Assembly: GCA_937902925.1 (NCBI GenBank)
Contig: CALFNN010000094.1
Coordinates: forward strand, 1 to 52,121
Direction: 5' to 3'
Source of the DNA: an uncultured Opitutaceae bacterium
GTDB lineage: Bacteria > Verrucomicrobiota > Verrucomicrobiia > Opitutales > Opitutaceae
Length of the DNA: 52,121 bases
The translations under genes were made by a program, and so were the position numbers. The stretch's first letter is position 1; each line of letters opens with the position of its first letter. The notes under the pieces were generated by a model, which worked only from the letters and a program-made list of their open reading frames with translations, ran no database searches and was not told the origin of the DNA. Positions 25,863 through 34,422 of this stretch are shown here, one piece after another.

Positions 25863-27131
25863 TCAACTCAAGTCGCGGATGCTGCCGAACTGCGGGTCGA
25901 ACAACCGCTGGTAGGTCCGCACGATCATGCCGTCGGTGAGCCCGGCCAGCCAGTCGCAGATCTGGCGGGCTTTTCCCGCCTCCGTCGCCTCGGCGTCCAG
26001 CAGGCGGCCGACCCGCGGCGGCAGGATGTGGATCACGCGACCGCGCTTCGCGACGTAGTTGGTCCAGCACGAATCCCACAGCGCGAACATCACCTTGCGC
26101 GCCTTGTGCTCCATCTGTTGCAGCTGCGGGCTTTCGAAAATGATGTCGTTGGCCATTTTTTTGAAAAACAGCGCGGCCCGCTCCGCCGCCGGCGCGACGA
26201 CGAGTTCGAAACGGTAGCGGTTCGAGCGCGCCGCCATGAAATTGTCGCGCTCGCGCAGCCGGCACGCCTTGATGAACGCCCCGATCCGCTGTGAAAAAAC
26301 GCCCTCGATCCCGTCGCGGCGGATCGCGTCGATCAATTCGTCGAGCAGTTGCTGCCGCGGCGCGTCGAGCGCTTCGCCGGCCGCCCACGCCTCGATCCGC
26401 TCGATCGTCAGGAACCCGGCCTTCACGCCGTCGACGATGTCGTTGAGCGAATAGGCCGCGTCGTCCGCCCAGTCCATGATCTGGCACTCGATGCTCTTGA
26501 AGCCGTTCAGCGCGTCGCCCGCGTGCAGCTCGGCGGGAATCTTCGCGCCGCCGAAGACGAAAGCGCGCACTGCCTCCTGCGGATCGTAGAGAAAATGGTT
26601 CGTCGGCGGCGTGGGGAACTCGCGGAACAGTTTTTTATACTTCAGCACCCCGTCGAGCAGCGCGCGCGTCGGCGCCATCCCGCGGACGCCGGCCTCGGTC
26701 TGATACATCGTCGCTGTGAGCAGGTGCAGCGTCTGCGCGTTGCCCTCGAATCCGCCCCACGGCACCATCAACTCCTGCAACGTGCGCTCGCCCGAATGTC
26801 CGAACGGCGGATGCCCGAGGTCGTGCGCGAGGCAGACCGCCTCGACGAGATCGCTGTCGATGTAGAAGTCGTCGCGCATCGGTCCGCCCTCGGTGCGGAG
26901 AAAATGGCAGATCGACCGGCCGATCTGCGCCACCTCGATCGAGTGCGTGAGCCGCGTCCGGTAAAAATCGTATTCTCCCGAAAGGAAAACCTGCGTCTTC
27001 GACTGCAGTTTGCGGAAGGCGTGCGCATGGATGATCCGGTCGCGGTCGATCTGAAATGCGTTGCGGTAGTCCGTCTTGCGGGTCAGGCCGAGCGTCTCGC
27101 TGTCGAACGCGTTGTAGAACCGGTTGTGCAT
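25863..27131 (-). CDS. dgt: Deoxyguanosinetriphosphate triphosphohydrolase-like HD protein
   Basis: 422 residues starting at MHNRFYNAFDSETLG (ATG at 27131). A longer frame upstream reads into the divergent alkyltransferase gene and is rejected as the start. The HD-domain metal ligands are visible in TRLTHSIEVAQIGR, AHDLGHPPFGHSGE and a later MDWADDAAYSLNDIVDG. The family hydrolyses dNTPs to deoxynucleosides and triphosphate. The length and the SKTQVF segment fit the shorter dGTPase subtype found outside enterobacteria. It faces the O6-alkylguanine-DNA alkyltransferase gene across 52 bases, so both may share a control region. Confidence 0.92.
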   Translation of the reverse strand: MHNRFYNAFDSETLGLTRKTDYRNAFQIDRDRIIHAHAFRKLQSKTQVFLSGEYDFYRTRLTHSIEVAQIGRSICHFLRTEGGPMRDDFYIDSDLVEAVCLAHDLGHPPFGHSGERTLQELMVPWGGFEGNAQTLHLLTATMYQTEAGVRGMAPTRALLDGVLKYKKLFREFPTPPTNHFLYDPQEAVRAFVFGGAKIPAELHAGDALNGFKSIECQIMDWADDAAYSLNDIVDGVKAGFLTIERIEAWAAGEALDAPRQQLLDELIDAIRRDGIEGVFSQRIGAFIKACRLRERDNFMAARSNRYRFELVVAPAAERAALFFKKMANDIIFESPQLQQMEHKARKVMFALWDSCWTNYVAKRGRVIHILPPRVGRLLDAEATEAGKARQICDWLAGLTDGMIVRTYQRLFDPQFGSIRDLS

Positions 27132-27183
27132 GGGGAAATCGTTTCGACACGAACCGCTCGCCGCACACGATGCAATCCCGCAT

Positions 27184-27678
27184 ATGCCGCACGCCGCCTT
27201 CTCCACTCCGCTCGGCCCCTGCGCGATCGCGTGGGGCGACCACGGGCTGACGGGCTTCTCCCTGCCCGGGGGCGCGCCGCGGGCGCCTGACGCCGGCGTC
27301 GCCGAGGCACCGGCCTGGATCTGCGCGATCATCGCCCGCGTGCAACGCCACCTTGCCGGCGAGCCGCAGGATTTCTCGGACCTGCCCTACGATTTCGCCG
27401 CCGCGCCGGCTTTCAACCAACGTGTGCTGCGCGCGACGCTCACGGTGAAATCCGGCCGCACCGCGACCTACGGTGAAATCGCCGCCGCCATCGGCGAGGA
27501 ACCCGCCGCCAGTCGCGCCGTCGGCGCCGCGCTCGGCGCCAACCGCTGGCCGCTCCTCATTCCGTGCCATCGCGTCGTCGCCGCCGATGGCCGGATGACC
27601 GGTTTCTCCGGGCCCGGCGGCGTGAAGACCAAGACGCGGCTCCTTGCCCTCGAGGGCTCCCAGTTGTTGTCCGAGTAG
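27184..27678 (+). CDS. ogt: Methylated-DNA-protein cysteine methyltransferase
   Basis: 164 residues from the ATG at 27184. A TTG at 27124 is in frame but would overlap the dGTPase start on the other strand. The C-terminal DNA-binding and active-site domain is complete: FNQRVLRATLTVKSGRTATYGEIA (helix-turn-helix entry), ALGANRWPLLIPCHRVV with the alkyl-acceptor Cys128, and GFSGPGGVKTKTRLLALEG. The N-terminal ribonuclease-like part is short and poorly conserved, as in Ogt rather than Ada. It repairs O6-alkylguanine in DNA by irreversible transfer. A cytidine deaminase gene follows on the same strand after 90 bases. Confidence 0.93.
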   Translation: MPHAAFSTPLGPCAIAWGDHGLTGFSLPGGAPRAPDAGVAEAPAWICAIIARVQRHLAGEPQDFSDLPYDFAAAPAFNQRVLRATLTVKSGRTATYGEIAAAIGEEPAASRAVGAALGANRWPLLIPCHRVVAADGRMTGFSGPGGVKTKTRLLALEGSQLLSE

Positions 27679-27768
27679 CCCGCCGGGCGCCTTGCGCGGA
27701 GCGGCGCGAGGATTTGCGGTTTGCCATCCCGGGCCATCCAAAATGGACTCCGCCCCCAGTCACCGCCC

Positions 27769-28182
27769 ATGTCCTTCAAATTGACGCCCGCCACCCGTCG
27801 TCGCCTCGAAAAAGCCGCGCGTGCCGCGACCAAGGCCTGCTACGCGCCGTATTCCAAGTTCCGGGTCGGCGCCGCCGTCCTCGCCGGCTCCGGGAAAATC
27901 TACGCCGGCTGCAATGTCGAGAACGCGTCCTATGGCCTCTGCAATTGTGCCGAGCGCACTGCCATCTTCACCGCCATCGCGGCCGGTGAGCACAAGCTCA
28001 AGGCCGTCGTGGTCTACACGCCAACTCCCGTGCCCACGATGCCGTGCGGCGCCTGTCGTCAGGTGATCAACGAATTCGGCCCGCACGCCGTCGTCGCCAG
28101 CGTCTGCAACTCCGCCAAGCGAATCGACACGACCCTGCCCGCCCTGCTCGGCGAGGCGTTCGGCCCCAAGAATCTCCGATGA
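27769..28182 (+). CDS. cdd: Cytidine deaminase
   Basis: 137 residues from the ATG at 27769 (MSFKLTP), the length of the tetrameric bacterial cytidine deaminases. The substrate segment APYSKFRVGAAV and GCNVENASYG are typical. Zinc is bound by Cys of CNCAERTA (Glu is the proton shuttle) and the two Cys of MPCGACRQV. It salvages cytidine and deoxycytidine to uridine and deoxyuridine. The stop overlaps the start of the M13 peptidase gene (ATGA), which implies translational coupling although the products have no obvious link. Confidence 0.95.
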   Translation: MSFKLTPATRRRLEKAARAATKACYAPYSKFRVGAAVLAGSGKIYAGCNVENASYGLCNCAERTAIFTAIAAGEHKLKAVVVYTPTPVPTMPCGACRQVINEFGPHAVVASVCNSAKRIDTTLPALLGEAFGPKNLR

Positions 28183-30191
28183 AAATCCACCCCTGCGCCG
28201 CCCTGCTCGCCGGTCTCGTCGCCGTCGCCGCCCCTGCCGCCGAATCCGCCCGGCCGATCACCGGCGTCGACCGCGCCTACATGAATTTGTCGGCCTCGCC
28301 CTGCAAGGATTTCTACGCTTATGCCTGCGGCGCCTTCGACCAGGTCCCGATCCCCGGCGAGTATTCCGCTTATGGCGTGAACCAGGAGATCGACGAGCGA
28401 AACTTCGCGGTCCTGAAGGACATCCTCGAAACGTCCGCCAAAAACGGCGGCGTCAAGGGCTCCGTGGCCCAGCGCGTCGGCGATTTCTACGCCTCCGGCA
28501 TGGACGAGCCGACCATCGAGCGCGCGGGCCTGAAACCGCTCGCGCCATGGCTCGCCGAAATCGCCGCGATCAAGTCGCCCGCCGACATCGTTACGACCCT
28601 CGGCCACATGCAGGCCGAGGGGCTCGACGCCGGCTTCAGCTTCGGAGTGCAGATCGACGACAAGGACACGACCGCGATGATCGCCGCCTTCGCCCAGGGC
28701 GGTCTCGGTCTGCCGGAACGCGACTACTATTTCCGCACCGGTCCCGAGGCCGAGGACACCCGCCAGGCCTACGTTGCGCATGTCGCCCGCATGCTTGAAC
28801 TCGCGGGAGACCAGCCCGCCGCCGCGCAACCGGCCGCCGCGGCGGTCATGGCGCTCGAGACCAGGATTGCCAAGGTCTCGCGGACCCTCGTCGAGCGCCG
28901 CGACCCGGAAAAAAACTACAACAAGTTCGCGCGCACGGCGCTGACCAAGCTGACGGGTGATTTCGATTGGGAAAGCTTCCTCGCGCAGGTTAGTTTTCCG
29001 CCCAGCGAAAAAAATGTGCTTGTCGGCCAGCCGGAATTCTTCACCGGCTTCGGCACCCTCCTCGTTTCCGAACCCGTCGCCGCCTGGCAGTCTTATCTGC
29101 GCTGGCAACTGCTCAACCAGACGGCGAACTATCTCGGGCACGCCTTCGTCGACGAACATTTCGCGTTCTTCGGAAAAAAACTTTCGGGCGCGACCGAGCT
29201 GCGCCCACGCTGGAAGCGCGTCATGGCCGCCGCCGATCAGGCGGTCGGCGAGGACATCGGGCAGCTTTACGTCCAGCGGATGTTCAGTCCCGCCGCCAAG
29301 GCGCGCGTGCTCGAGATGGTCAAGTTCCACCTCCAGGCGGTGCACGACCGCATTGCCGCCGCGCCGTGGATGAGCGCGGAAACCAAGCAGCAGGCCTACA
29401 AGAAAATCGCGAAGATGCGCAGCAAGATCGGCTATCCCGACAAGTGGCGCGACTACAGCAAACTCGAGCTCTCCCGCCAGCCCTACGTCCTGAACGTCCT
29501 CGCGGGCGCCGCCTTTGAGGTCCGCCGCCAGTTGACCAAGCTTGGCAAGCCGGTCGACCGCGACGAGTGGTTGATGACCCCTCAGACCAACAACGCCTAC
29601 TACGAGCCGACGTTGAACGAAATGTGTTTCCCCGCCGGCATCCTCCAGCCGCCCTTCTTCGACGAGAAGGCCGATGACGCCACCAACTACGGCGCCCTCG
29701 CCTCGACCATCGGCCACGAGCTCACCCACGGCTTCGATGACTGGGGCCGGCAATATGATTGGGACGGCAACCTGAAGCCGTGGTGGAACGACGAGGATGT
29801 GAAGCGCTTTACGGAGCGCGCCGAACTGGTCGCCAAGCAATACGACGCCTACGAGCCGCTGCCCGGCCTCCACATCAACGGCCACCAAACGCTCGGCGAA
29901 AATATCGCGGACTGCGGCGGGCTCCGAGTTTCCTACGAGGCCTTCAAGCTCGCGACCAAGGGCAAGAAGCTCGAACCCGTCGACAGCTTTACGCCCGATC
30001 AGCGCTTCTTCATCGCGTTCGCCCAGGGCTGGCGCACCAACGAGCGCCCCGAGCGGATCCGCCTCCATGTGCAGAGCGACGTGCACAGCCCCGTCCGCAA
30101 GCGCGTGATCGGGCCGGTCGCCAACATGCCCGAATTCCGCACCGCCTTCGGTTGCACCGAGCCCGCCGAGATCGTGCCCCAGATTTGGTGA
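28179..30191 (+). CDS. Exported M13-family zinc metallopeptidase (neprilysin-like)
   Basis: 670 residues with a signal peptide (AALLAGLVAVAAPAAESA). The M13 layout is complete: a helical N-terminal domain starting with SPCKDFYAYACGAF, an NAYYEPTLNEMCFPAGILQPPFF substrate segment, the zinc motif HELTH (His513, Glu514, His517) in IGHELTHGFDD, the third ligand in GENIADCGGL, and a C-terminal RIRLHVQSDVHSP with the family Arg. These peptidases cleave oligopeptides of up to about 40 residues, probably in the periplasm. The 4-base overlap with cdd supports this start. Confidence 0.94.
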   Translation: MKIHPCAALLAGLVAVAAPAAESARPITGVDRAYMNLSASPCKDFYAYACGAFDQVPIPGEYSAYGVNQEIDERNFAVLKDILETSAKNGGVKGSVAQRVGDFYASGMDEPTIERAGLKPLAPWLAEIAAIKSPADIVTTLGHMQAEGLDAGFSFGVQIDDKDTTAMIAAFAQGGLGLPERDYYFRTGPEAEDTRQAYVAHVARMLELAGDQPAAAQPAAAAVMALETRIAKVSRTLVERRDPEKNYNKFARTALTKLTGDFDWESFLAQVSFPPSEKNVLVGQPEFFTGFGTLLVSEPVAAWQSYLRWQLLNQTANYLGHAFVDEHFAFFGKKLSGATELRPRWKRVMAAADQAVGEDIGQLYVQRMFSPAAKARVLEMVKFHLQAVHDRIAAAPWMSAETKQQAYKKIAKMRSKIGYPDKWRDYSKLELSRQPYVLNVLAGAAFEVRRQLTKLGKPVDRDEWLMTPQTNNAYYEPTLNEMCFPAGILQPPFFDEKADDATNYGALASTIGHELTHGFDDWGRQYDWDGNLKPWWNDEDVKRFTERAELVAKQYDAYEPLPGLHINGHQTLGENIADCGGLRVSYEAFKLATKGKKLEPVDSFTPDQRFFIAFAQGWRTNERPERIRLHVQSDVHSPVRKRVIGPVANMPEFRTAFGCTEPAEIVPQIW

Positions 30192-30263
30192 GCCTCATCG
30201 ACGGCGAACCATCGACCGGCGAATTCGATATCAGGCCAACCTCCCCTGGAAGTTGGATTTTAC

Positions 30264-30348
30264 GGAGAACGGACCTTCCGGCCCGTTCCCGAGGCTGGGT
30301 TATCGGTGCCGGAACGAAGAAACAAACGGACCGGGAGGTCCGTTCTCC
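30264..30348. repeat. REP-like inverted doublet C with GGAG head
   Basis: Arms at 30264-30288 and 30324-30348 are reverse complements at 22 of 25 positions, 35 bases apart. Each arm starts in its own orientation with GGAG followed by a hairpin; in the right arm ACGGACC pairs perfectly with GGTCCGT around GGGA. It lies between two convergent genes, the M13 peptidase and hisS, and occupies most of the 189-base gap. It could act as a bidirectional 3' end or as a passively inserted REP pair. Confidence 0.65.
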
Positions 30349-30380
30349 TTGGAGCGTCCAAATGCGAAGGAACGCCAGTA

Positions 30381-31694
30381 TCACGCTCCCGCGAGAAAAT
30401 CGCGGACCGTCGCAACCACCTGGTCGCGAGGCAGGTCGCGTTCGCTGCGCTCCGTAAGATCGCGGAACTTGACCACGCCTTTTGCGAGTTCGTCGGCACC
30501 GTAGATCAGCGCGAGTTTCGCGCCGGACTCCGCCGCCGCCTTGAACTGCTTGCCGAAGGCCAGCTCCTTCATCGGATACTCCACGCGAAATCCCGCGGCG
30601 CGGAGCGCGTGGATATCGCCGAACGCGGCGAGCCGTTCCGCCTCGCCGCCGATCACGCAATAAACATCCGGCGCCTGCACGAACTTCGGCATCAAGCCGC
30701 GCTCTTCGAGCAGCAGCGCGAAAGTCATGTCGCCGATCGCAAACCCGACCGCCGGCAGCGCCGGTCCGCCGAGCTTTTGCACGAGATCGTCGTAGCGCCC
30801 GCCGCCCGCCAGCGCGCGCAGCTCGCCCTTGCGATCAAACGCCTCGAACACGAACCCCGTGTAATACGCCAGCCCGCGCACGACGCCGAGGTCGACCTCC
30901 ACGAACCGCGTCAGCCCCATCGCGTCGAGTCCGCGGAGCAATTTTTTCCAATCGGCAAGCCGGGCGGAAAGCTTTTCACCACTGAACGCGGCCAGTTCGC
31001 GTTCGAGCGCCGCGAGCGACTTGATCTGCAGGAAAGCCAGAATCTTCGCCTTGATCGCACCGTCGATCGCCCCGAACTGTTCCGTGTAGCCCGTGAACGC
31101 GTCGTCGCCGTATTTTTCGTATTTGTCGACGGCGCCGAGCACGCCGCGAATCCGGGGCTCGTCGAGGCCGAGCGCCTCGAGGTAGTAGAACCAGAGGTTG
31201 CGGTCGCTCAGCCGCACATAGAAATCCTGCTCCGTCAGCCCGAAAGCGCACAGGCACTGGACCAGCAGCGCGACGAGCTCGATCTCCGCCTCGGGACCCG
31301 GTTCGCCGAAAATATCCGCGTTGAACTGGTTGAAGCAGCGGCCGCGGCCCTTCTGCATCCGCTCGTAGCGATAAAACTCGGCGATGCTGAACCACTTGAT
31401 CGGCCGCTTCAACGCGTTGGCCTTCGCCCCGACCAGCCGGCACACCGTCGGCGTCATTTCCGGCCGGAGCGCGACATCCCGGCCTCCTTTATCGGTGAAG
31501 CTGAAAAGCTGCGCCTCGATTTCGTCACCCGACTTCGCCTTGTAGAGTTCCAGCGGTTCCAGCACCGGCGCATCGTATTCCGCAAAGCCAAAGGCGCCGG
31601 CAGTCTGGCGCCACAACCGGAAAATATGGTTCCGGCGCGCAAAATCCTCGGGATAAAACTCGCGGAATCCGGGCAGGGTCTGAAACGTGGCCAT
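30381..31694 (-). CDS. hisS: Histidine--tRNA ligase
   Basis: 437 residues from the ATG at 31694 (MATFQTLPGFREFYP); the frame extends upstream without a better start. Class II synthetase motifs are present: motif 1 region LPGFREFYPED, motif 2 FYRYERMQKGRGRCFNQFNADIFG, the histidine-specific segments RGLAYYTGFVFE and GGGRYDDLV, and motif 3 region PAVGFAIGDMTFAL. The C-terminal anticodon-binding domain is short and ends in VATVRDFLAGA. It charges tRNA-His in the cytoplasm. The insert between motifs 2 and 3 matches the longer HisRS type seen outside gamma-proteobacteria. The HU/IHF-like gene lies upstream on the same strand, 109 bases away. Confidence 0.95.
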   Translation of the reverse strand: MATFQTLPGFREFYPEDFARRNHIFRLWRQTAGAFGFAEYDAPVLEPLELYKAKSGDEIEAQLFSFTDKGGRDVALRPEMTPTVCRLVGAKANALKRPIKWFSIAEFYRYERMQKGRGRCFNQFNADIFGEPGPEAEIELVALLVQCLCAFGLTEQDFYVRLSDRNLWFYYLEALGLDEPRIRGVLGAVDKYEKYGDDAFTGYTEQFGAIDGAIKAKILAFLQIKSLAALERELAAFSGEKLSARLADWKKLLRGLDAMGLTRFVEVDLGVVRGLAYYTGFVFEAFDRKGELRALAGGGRYDDLVQKLGGPALPAVGFAIGDMTFALLLEERGLMPKFVQAPDVYCVIGGEAERLAAFGDIHALRAAGFRVEYPMKELAFGKQFKAAAESGAKLALIYGADELAKGVVKFRDLTERSERDLPRDQVVATVRDFLAGA

Positions 31695-31803
31695 TGAGCC
31701 GGCAACGTTGCGAACCGCCCGGGCGCAGGGCGAATCCAAAATGCCAGCCCGCCGCGGCACATCCAACGCCGTCGCGAACAGGCCGACCCCGCGACTCAGG
31801 CGA

Positions 31804-32121
31804 TCAAACGCCTTCCTGCAACTTCGTGAGATCGATCTTCTTGAGCTGCTGCTTGAGAATTTTGCCCGATTTGAATTTCACCACCGCCCGCTGCGGGATG
31901 ATCACTTCGGCCTCCGGTTTGTTCGGGTTGCGGCCGATCCGCTGCTTGCGAACCTGCACCTCGAGCACCCCGAAGTTGCGCAGTTCCACATTGCGGCCGT
32001 TGGCCAAGGCACGCTGGATGATGTCGAGCGTCTGCTGCACCGTGTCGACGATTTGCTTTTGCGGGAAGCCGGTTTTCCGATAAATCTCCAGCACGATTTC
32101 GCGTTTGGTCAGGTTGGACAT
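31804..32121 (-). CDS. IHF/HU-family DNA-binding protein
   Basis: 105 residues starting MSNLTKREIVLEIYRKTGFPQKQIVDTVQQTLD. The two N-terminal helices, the beta-ribbon VELRNFGVLEVQVRKQRIGRNPNKPEA with the DNA-intercalating Pro, and the C-terminal helix match HU/IHF. The RIGRNP arm tip is IHF-like, but only one subunit gene is visible. A lysine-rich tail (KILKQQLKKIDLTKLQEG) extends beyond the usual end. It bends and compacts DNA as a dimer. A good Shine-Dalgarno (GAAAGGAT) precedes the ATG and a promoter is proposed at 32167-32194, consistent with high expression. Confidence 0.92.
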   Translation of the reverse strand: MSNLTKREIVLEIYRKTGFPQKQIVDTVQQTLDIIQRALANGRNVELRNFGVLEVQVRKQRIGRNPNKPEAEVIIPQRAVVKFKSGKILKQQLKKIDLTKLQEGV

Positions 32122-32166
32122 GAGGGGATCCTTTCGCTGAGGCCTAGGGATGGTGAACTGGCTTAA

Positions 32167-32194
32167 ACTATTTGCATGAGAGCAATTGCGTCAA
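32167..32194 (-). promoter_or_regulatory. Putative sigma70-type promoter for the IHF/HU-like gene
   Basis: On the minus strand TTGACG, a 16-base spacer and AATAGT resemble -35 and -10 boxes, about 45 bases upstream of the start codon. The surrounding DNA is unusually AT-rich for this window. The opposite strand holds the start of ubiE/menG, so the 135-base divergent gap must serve both genes. Boxes were matched by eye. Confidence 0.4.
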
Positions 32195-32256
32195 TCATTA
32201 TGACTGGTTTGTCTGTCACTCTTTTTTAACGATTTTCGACCCAGAATTCCGGCCTC

Positions 32257-32958
32257 ATGCCCGACTCCGCCGCCGTCAACTCCATGTTTGGGCGCATCGC
32301 CCGCCGCTACGACGTCGCCAACCTTATCCTCAGCCTCGGGATGGATCGATGGTGGCGGCACCGGCTGGTCACCACCGTCCGCCGGTGCTCTCCCGGCGAT
32401 GTCCTTGATCTCGCCACCGGCAGCGGCGACGTCGCCTTTGCGCTCTCCCGCGGACTCCCGCCGGCCGTGAAGATCACGGGCATGGATTTCTGCCAGCCGA
32501 TGCTCGATGAGGCGGAGGCAAAGAAGGCCGCCGCCGGCGCCGGCCGTCTGCAAAACGTCCGCTTCCTCCAAGGCGACGGGCTCGCCCTGCCCCTGCCGGA
32601 CGGCGCCTTCGATGCCGTGACGATTTCGTTCGGGCTGCGCAACCTCGCCGACCGAGACCGGGGCCTGCGCGAAATGCGCCGCGTGCTGCGCCCGGGCGGG
32701 CGGCTGTTCGTCCTCGAATTTTCGCAGCCGCAATCGTGGTTCCGACCGATTTATTATTTCTATTTGCGCAAAATCCTGCCTTTCGTCGCTGGCCTCGTGA
32801 CCGGCGACCGCGCCGCCTACGTCTACCTCAACGACACGATCGAACAATTTCCCGGACGCGTGGCGCTGGCCGAGGAGATTCGCGCCGCGGGATTCTCGGC
32901 GATCTCATCCGAGGGCATGACGCTCGGCATCGTGGCCCTGCACGAGGCGGTCCGCTGA
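32257..32958 (+). CDS. ubiE: Demethylmenaquinone methyltransferase (UbiE/MenG type)
   Basis: 233 residues. An N-terminal VNSMFGRIARRYDVANLILSLGMDRWWR segment and the SAM-binding VLDLATGSGDVAF loop, GMDFCQPML acidic segment, and the family signature FGLRNLADRDRGLREMRRVLRPGGRL identify the UbiE/MenG family. It adds the last methyl of menaquinone (or ubiquinone). Verrucomicrobia use menaquinone, so MenG is the likelier role; this is inference. It is divergent from the HU-like gene and convergent with the ErpA-like gene (29-base gap). Confidence 0.94.
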   Translation: MPDSAAVNSMFGRIARRYDVANLILSLGMDRWWRHRLVTTVRRCSPGDVLDLATGSGDVAFALSRGLPPAVKITGMDFCQPMLDEAEAKKAAAGAGRLQNVRFLQGDGLALPLPDGAFDAVTISFGLRNLADRDRGLREMRRVLRPGGRLFVLEFSQPQSWFRPIYYFYLRKILPFVAGLVTGDRAAYVYLNDTIEQFPGRVALAEEIRAAGFSAISSEGMTLGIVALHEAVR

Positions 32959-32987
32959 CCGCTGGCGGCTGCGCCGGCCGCTCCGGC

Positions 32988-33305
32988 TCAGGCGAAGGAC
33001 TTGCCGCAGCCGCACGTGCTTTGCGCGTTGGGGTTCTTGATCTCGAAACCCTTCCCATGCAGACCGTCGTCGAAGTCGATCGCCGACCCATCGAGGTAGG
33101 CCAGACTCGCCGGGTCCACGAGCAGGGGCACGCCCTCGCTCTCCATCACCGCGTCGTCCGGCTTGGACTCATCGAACGACATTCCATATTGGAAACCCGA
33201 GCAGCCGCCGGACTCAACGAAGACGCGCAGGCGTTTCGCCGGTGCATTCAAGGCGGCATGCATCGTGCGAACCTGCTGTGCGGCGCGTGGTGTGAGCGTG
33301 ATCAC
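32988..33305 (-). CDS. Iron-sulfur cluster carrier/insertion protein (ErpA/IscA family)
   Basis: 105 residues of the A-type carrier family. The three cluster-binding cysteines are in [12 protein letters not shown] and the C-terminal CGCGKSFA. The [15 protein letters not shown] and [11 protein letters not shown] segments are typical. It passes [Fe-S] clusters to apo-enzymes in the cytoplasm. It is a single gene without isc or suf neighbours, which fits ErpA better than an operon-encoded IscA, but the subfamilies cannot be separated by eye. Confidence 0.92.
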   Translation of the reverse strand: MITLTPRAAQQVRTMHAALNAPAKRLRVFVESGGCSGFQYGMSFDESKPDDAVMESEGVPLLVDPASLAYLDGSAIDFDDGLHGKGFEIKNPNAQSTCGCGKSFA

Positions 33306-33418
33306 CCGACCACCGTAAAACCCGCCGCGGCGCTGTCAACCGGCCCCACAGCAAATTCCGCGCCGAATTTCATCTGCGCTCTTGCCAGCCATGCGCCCCC
33401 CCCCTTTCGTCAGGGCCT

Positions 33419-34393
33419 GTGGCGTCAATCAAGCACATCTTCAACGAGCTTCACTACGAGATGACGCGCAAACTGGCCGAGGGCGGCATGGGCGTCGTTT
33501 ACGAGGCCGTGCAGCTCGGGGCGGGAAATTTCCGGAAGGTCGTCGCCGTGAAACTCATCCGCGAGGAGTATTCCGCCATCGAGGAGTTCCAGAACAATTT
33601 CATTGGCGAGGCGCGTCTCGTGGCCGATCTCATCCACACCAACATCGTCCAGACCTATCACCTCGGCCAGGTCGGCGGGCAGTATTTCATGGTGATGGAA
33701 TATGTGCGGGGCGTGAACCTGGAGCAGTTGCTGGAGCAACACCGCAAGCTCGGGAAGCAACTGCCCGTGGACTTGGCGGCGTTCATCATCTCGCGCATCG
33801 CGCGGGGCCTCACCTACGCCCACATGAAGTGCGACCGGGAGGGCCGCCACCTCAACATCGTCCACCGCGACATCGGCCCGAAGAACGTCCTCGTCGCCCT
33901 CGAGGGCGATGTGAAGCTCACGGACTTCGGCATCGCGAAGGCCCTCGACCTGATGTATAACGAGGAAGGCAAGGTCATCGCGGGGAAGGACGAGTATCTT
34001 TCGCCCGAGCAGGCCACCTACGCGATCACCGACGCGCGCGCGGACCTCTTCCCGCTCGGCATCGTGCTCACCGAGTTGCTCCTCGGAAAAAACATCTTTC
34101 GTTCGAACGACCGCGCCCAGTCGCGCCGCAACATTCTCTCGATGGCCATCCCGGAGTTCTCCTCGCTGCGCTCTGACATCGAGCCGAAGCTCGAGGCCAT
34201 CATCCAGCGCGCGCTCCAGCGCGACCGCGAAAAGCGCTACCAGTCCGCCTACGACATGCTGACGGACTTGGAACTTTACCTCTACAGCGACCGCTATGGC
34301 CCCACCAACGAGAAGCTCGGCGTCTACATCAAGGAGCTTTTCGGCATCAAAGATCCGGTCGTCCCCTCGCTTTCTTCCCGCCCCCCTATCTGA
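33419..34393 (+). CDS. Serine/threonine protein kinase (Hanks type)
   Basis: 324 residues from a GTG start; the nearest alternatives would cut into the Gly loop. The kinase domain spans nearly the whole protein: Gly loop [17 protein letters not shown] with the ATP-anchoring Lys45, a hydrophobic hinge [12 protein letters not shown], catalytic loop HRDIGPKN (Asp151, Asn156), DFG (Asp169), and activation segment YLSPEQA. The Lys two residues after the catalytic Asp in most Ser/Thr kinases is Gly153 here; related bacterial kinases often have Ser at that site. There is no membrane helix or PASTA domain, so it is cytoplasmic. The rpoN gene begins 29 bases later, suggesting co-expression. Confidence 0.92.
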   Translation: MASIKHIFNELHYEMTRKLAEGGMGVVYEAVQLGAGNFRKVVAVKLIREEYSAIEEFQNNFIGEARLVADLIHTNIVQTYHLGQVGGQYFMVMEYVRGVNLEQLLEQHRKLGKQLPVDLAAFIISRIARGLTYAHMKCDREGRHLNIVHRDIGPKNVLVALEGDVKLTDFGIAKALDLMYNEEGKVIAGKDEYLSPEQATYAITDARADLFPLGIVLTELLLGKNIFRSNDRAQSRRNILSMAIPEFSSLRSDIEPKLEAIIQRALQRDREKRYQSAYDMLTDLELYLYSDRYGPTNEKLGVYIKELFGIKDPVVPSLSSRPPI

Positions 34394-34422
34394 GATGAAC
34401 CCCCATTTCCTTCATCCAGCTT

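Noticed and set aside
27132-27332. N-terminal extension of the dGTPase frame
   Set aside because: The extra 67 residues are the complement of the ogt gene and are unrelated to the family; MHNRFYNAF is the natural start.
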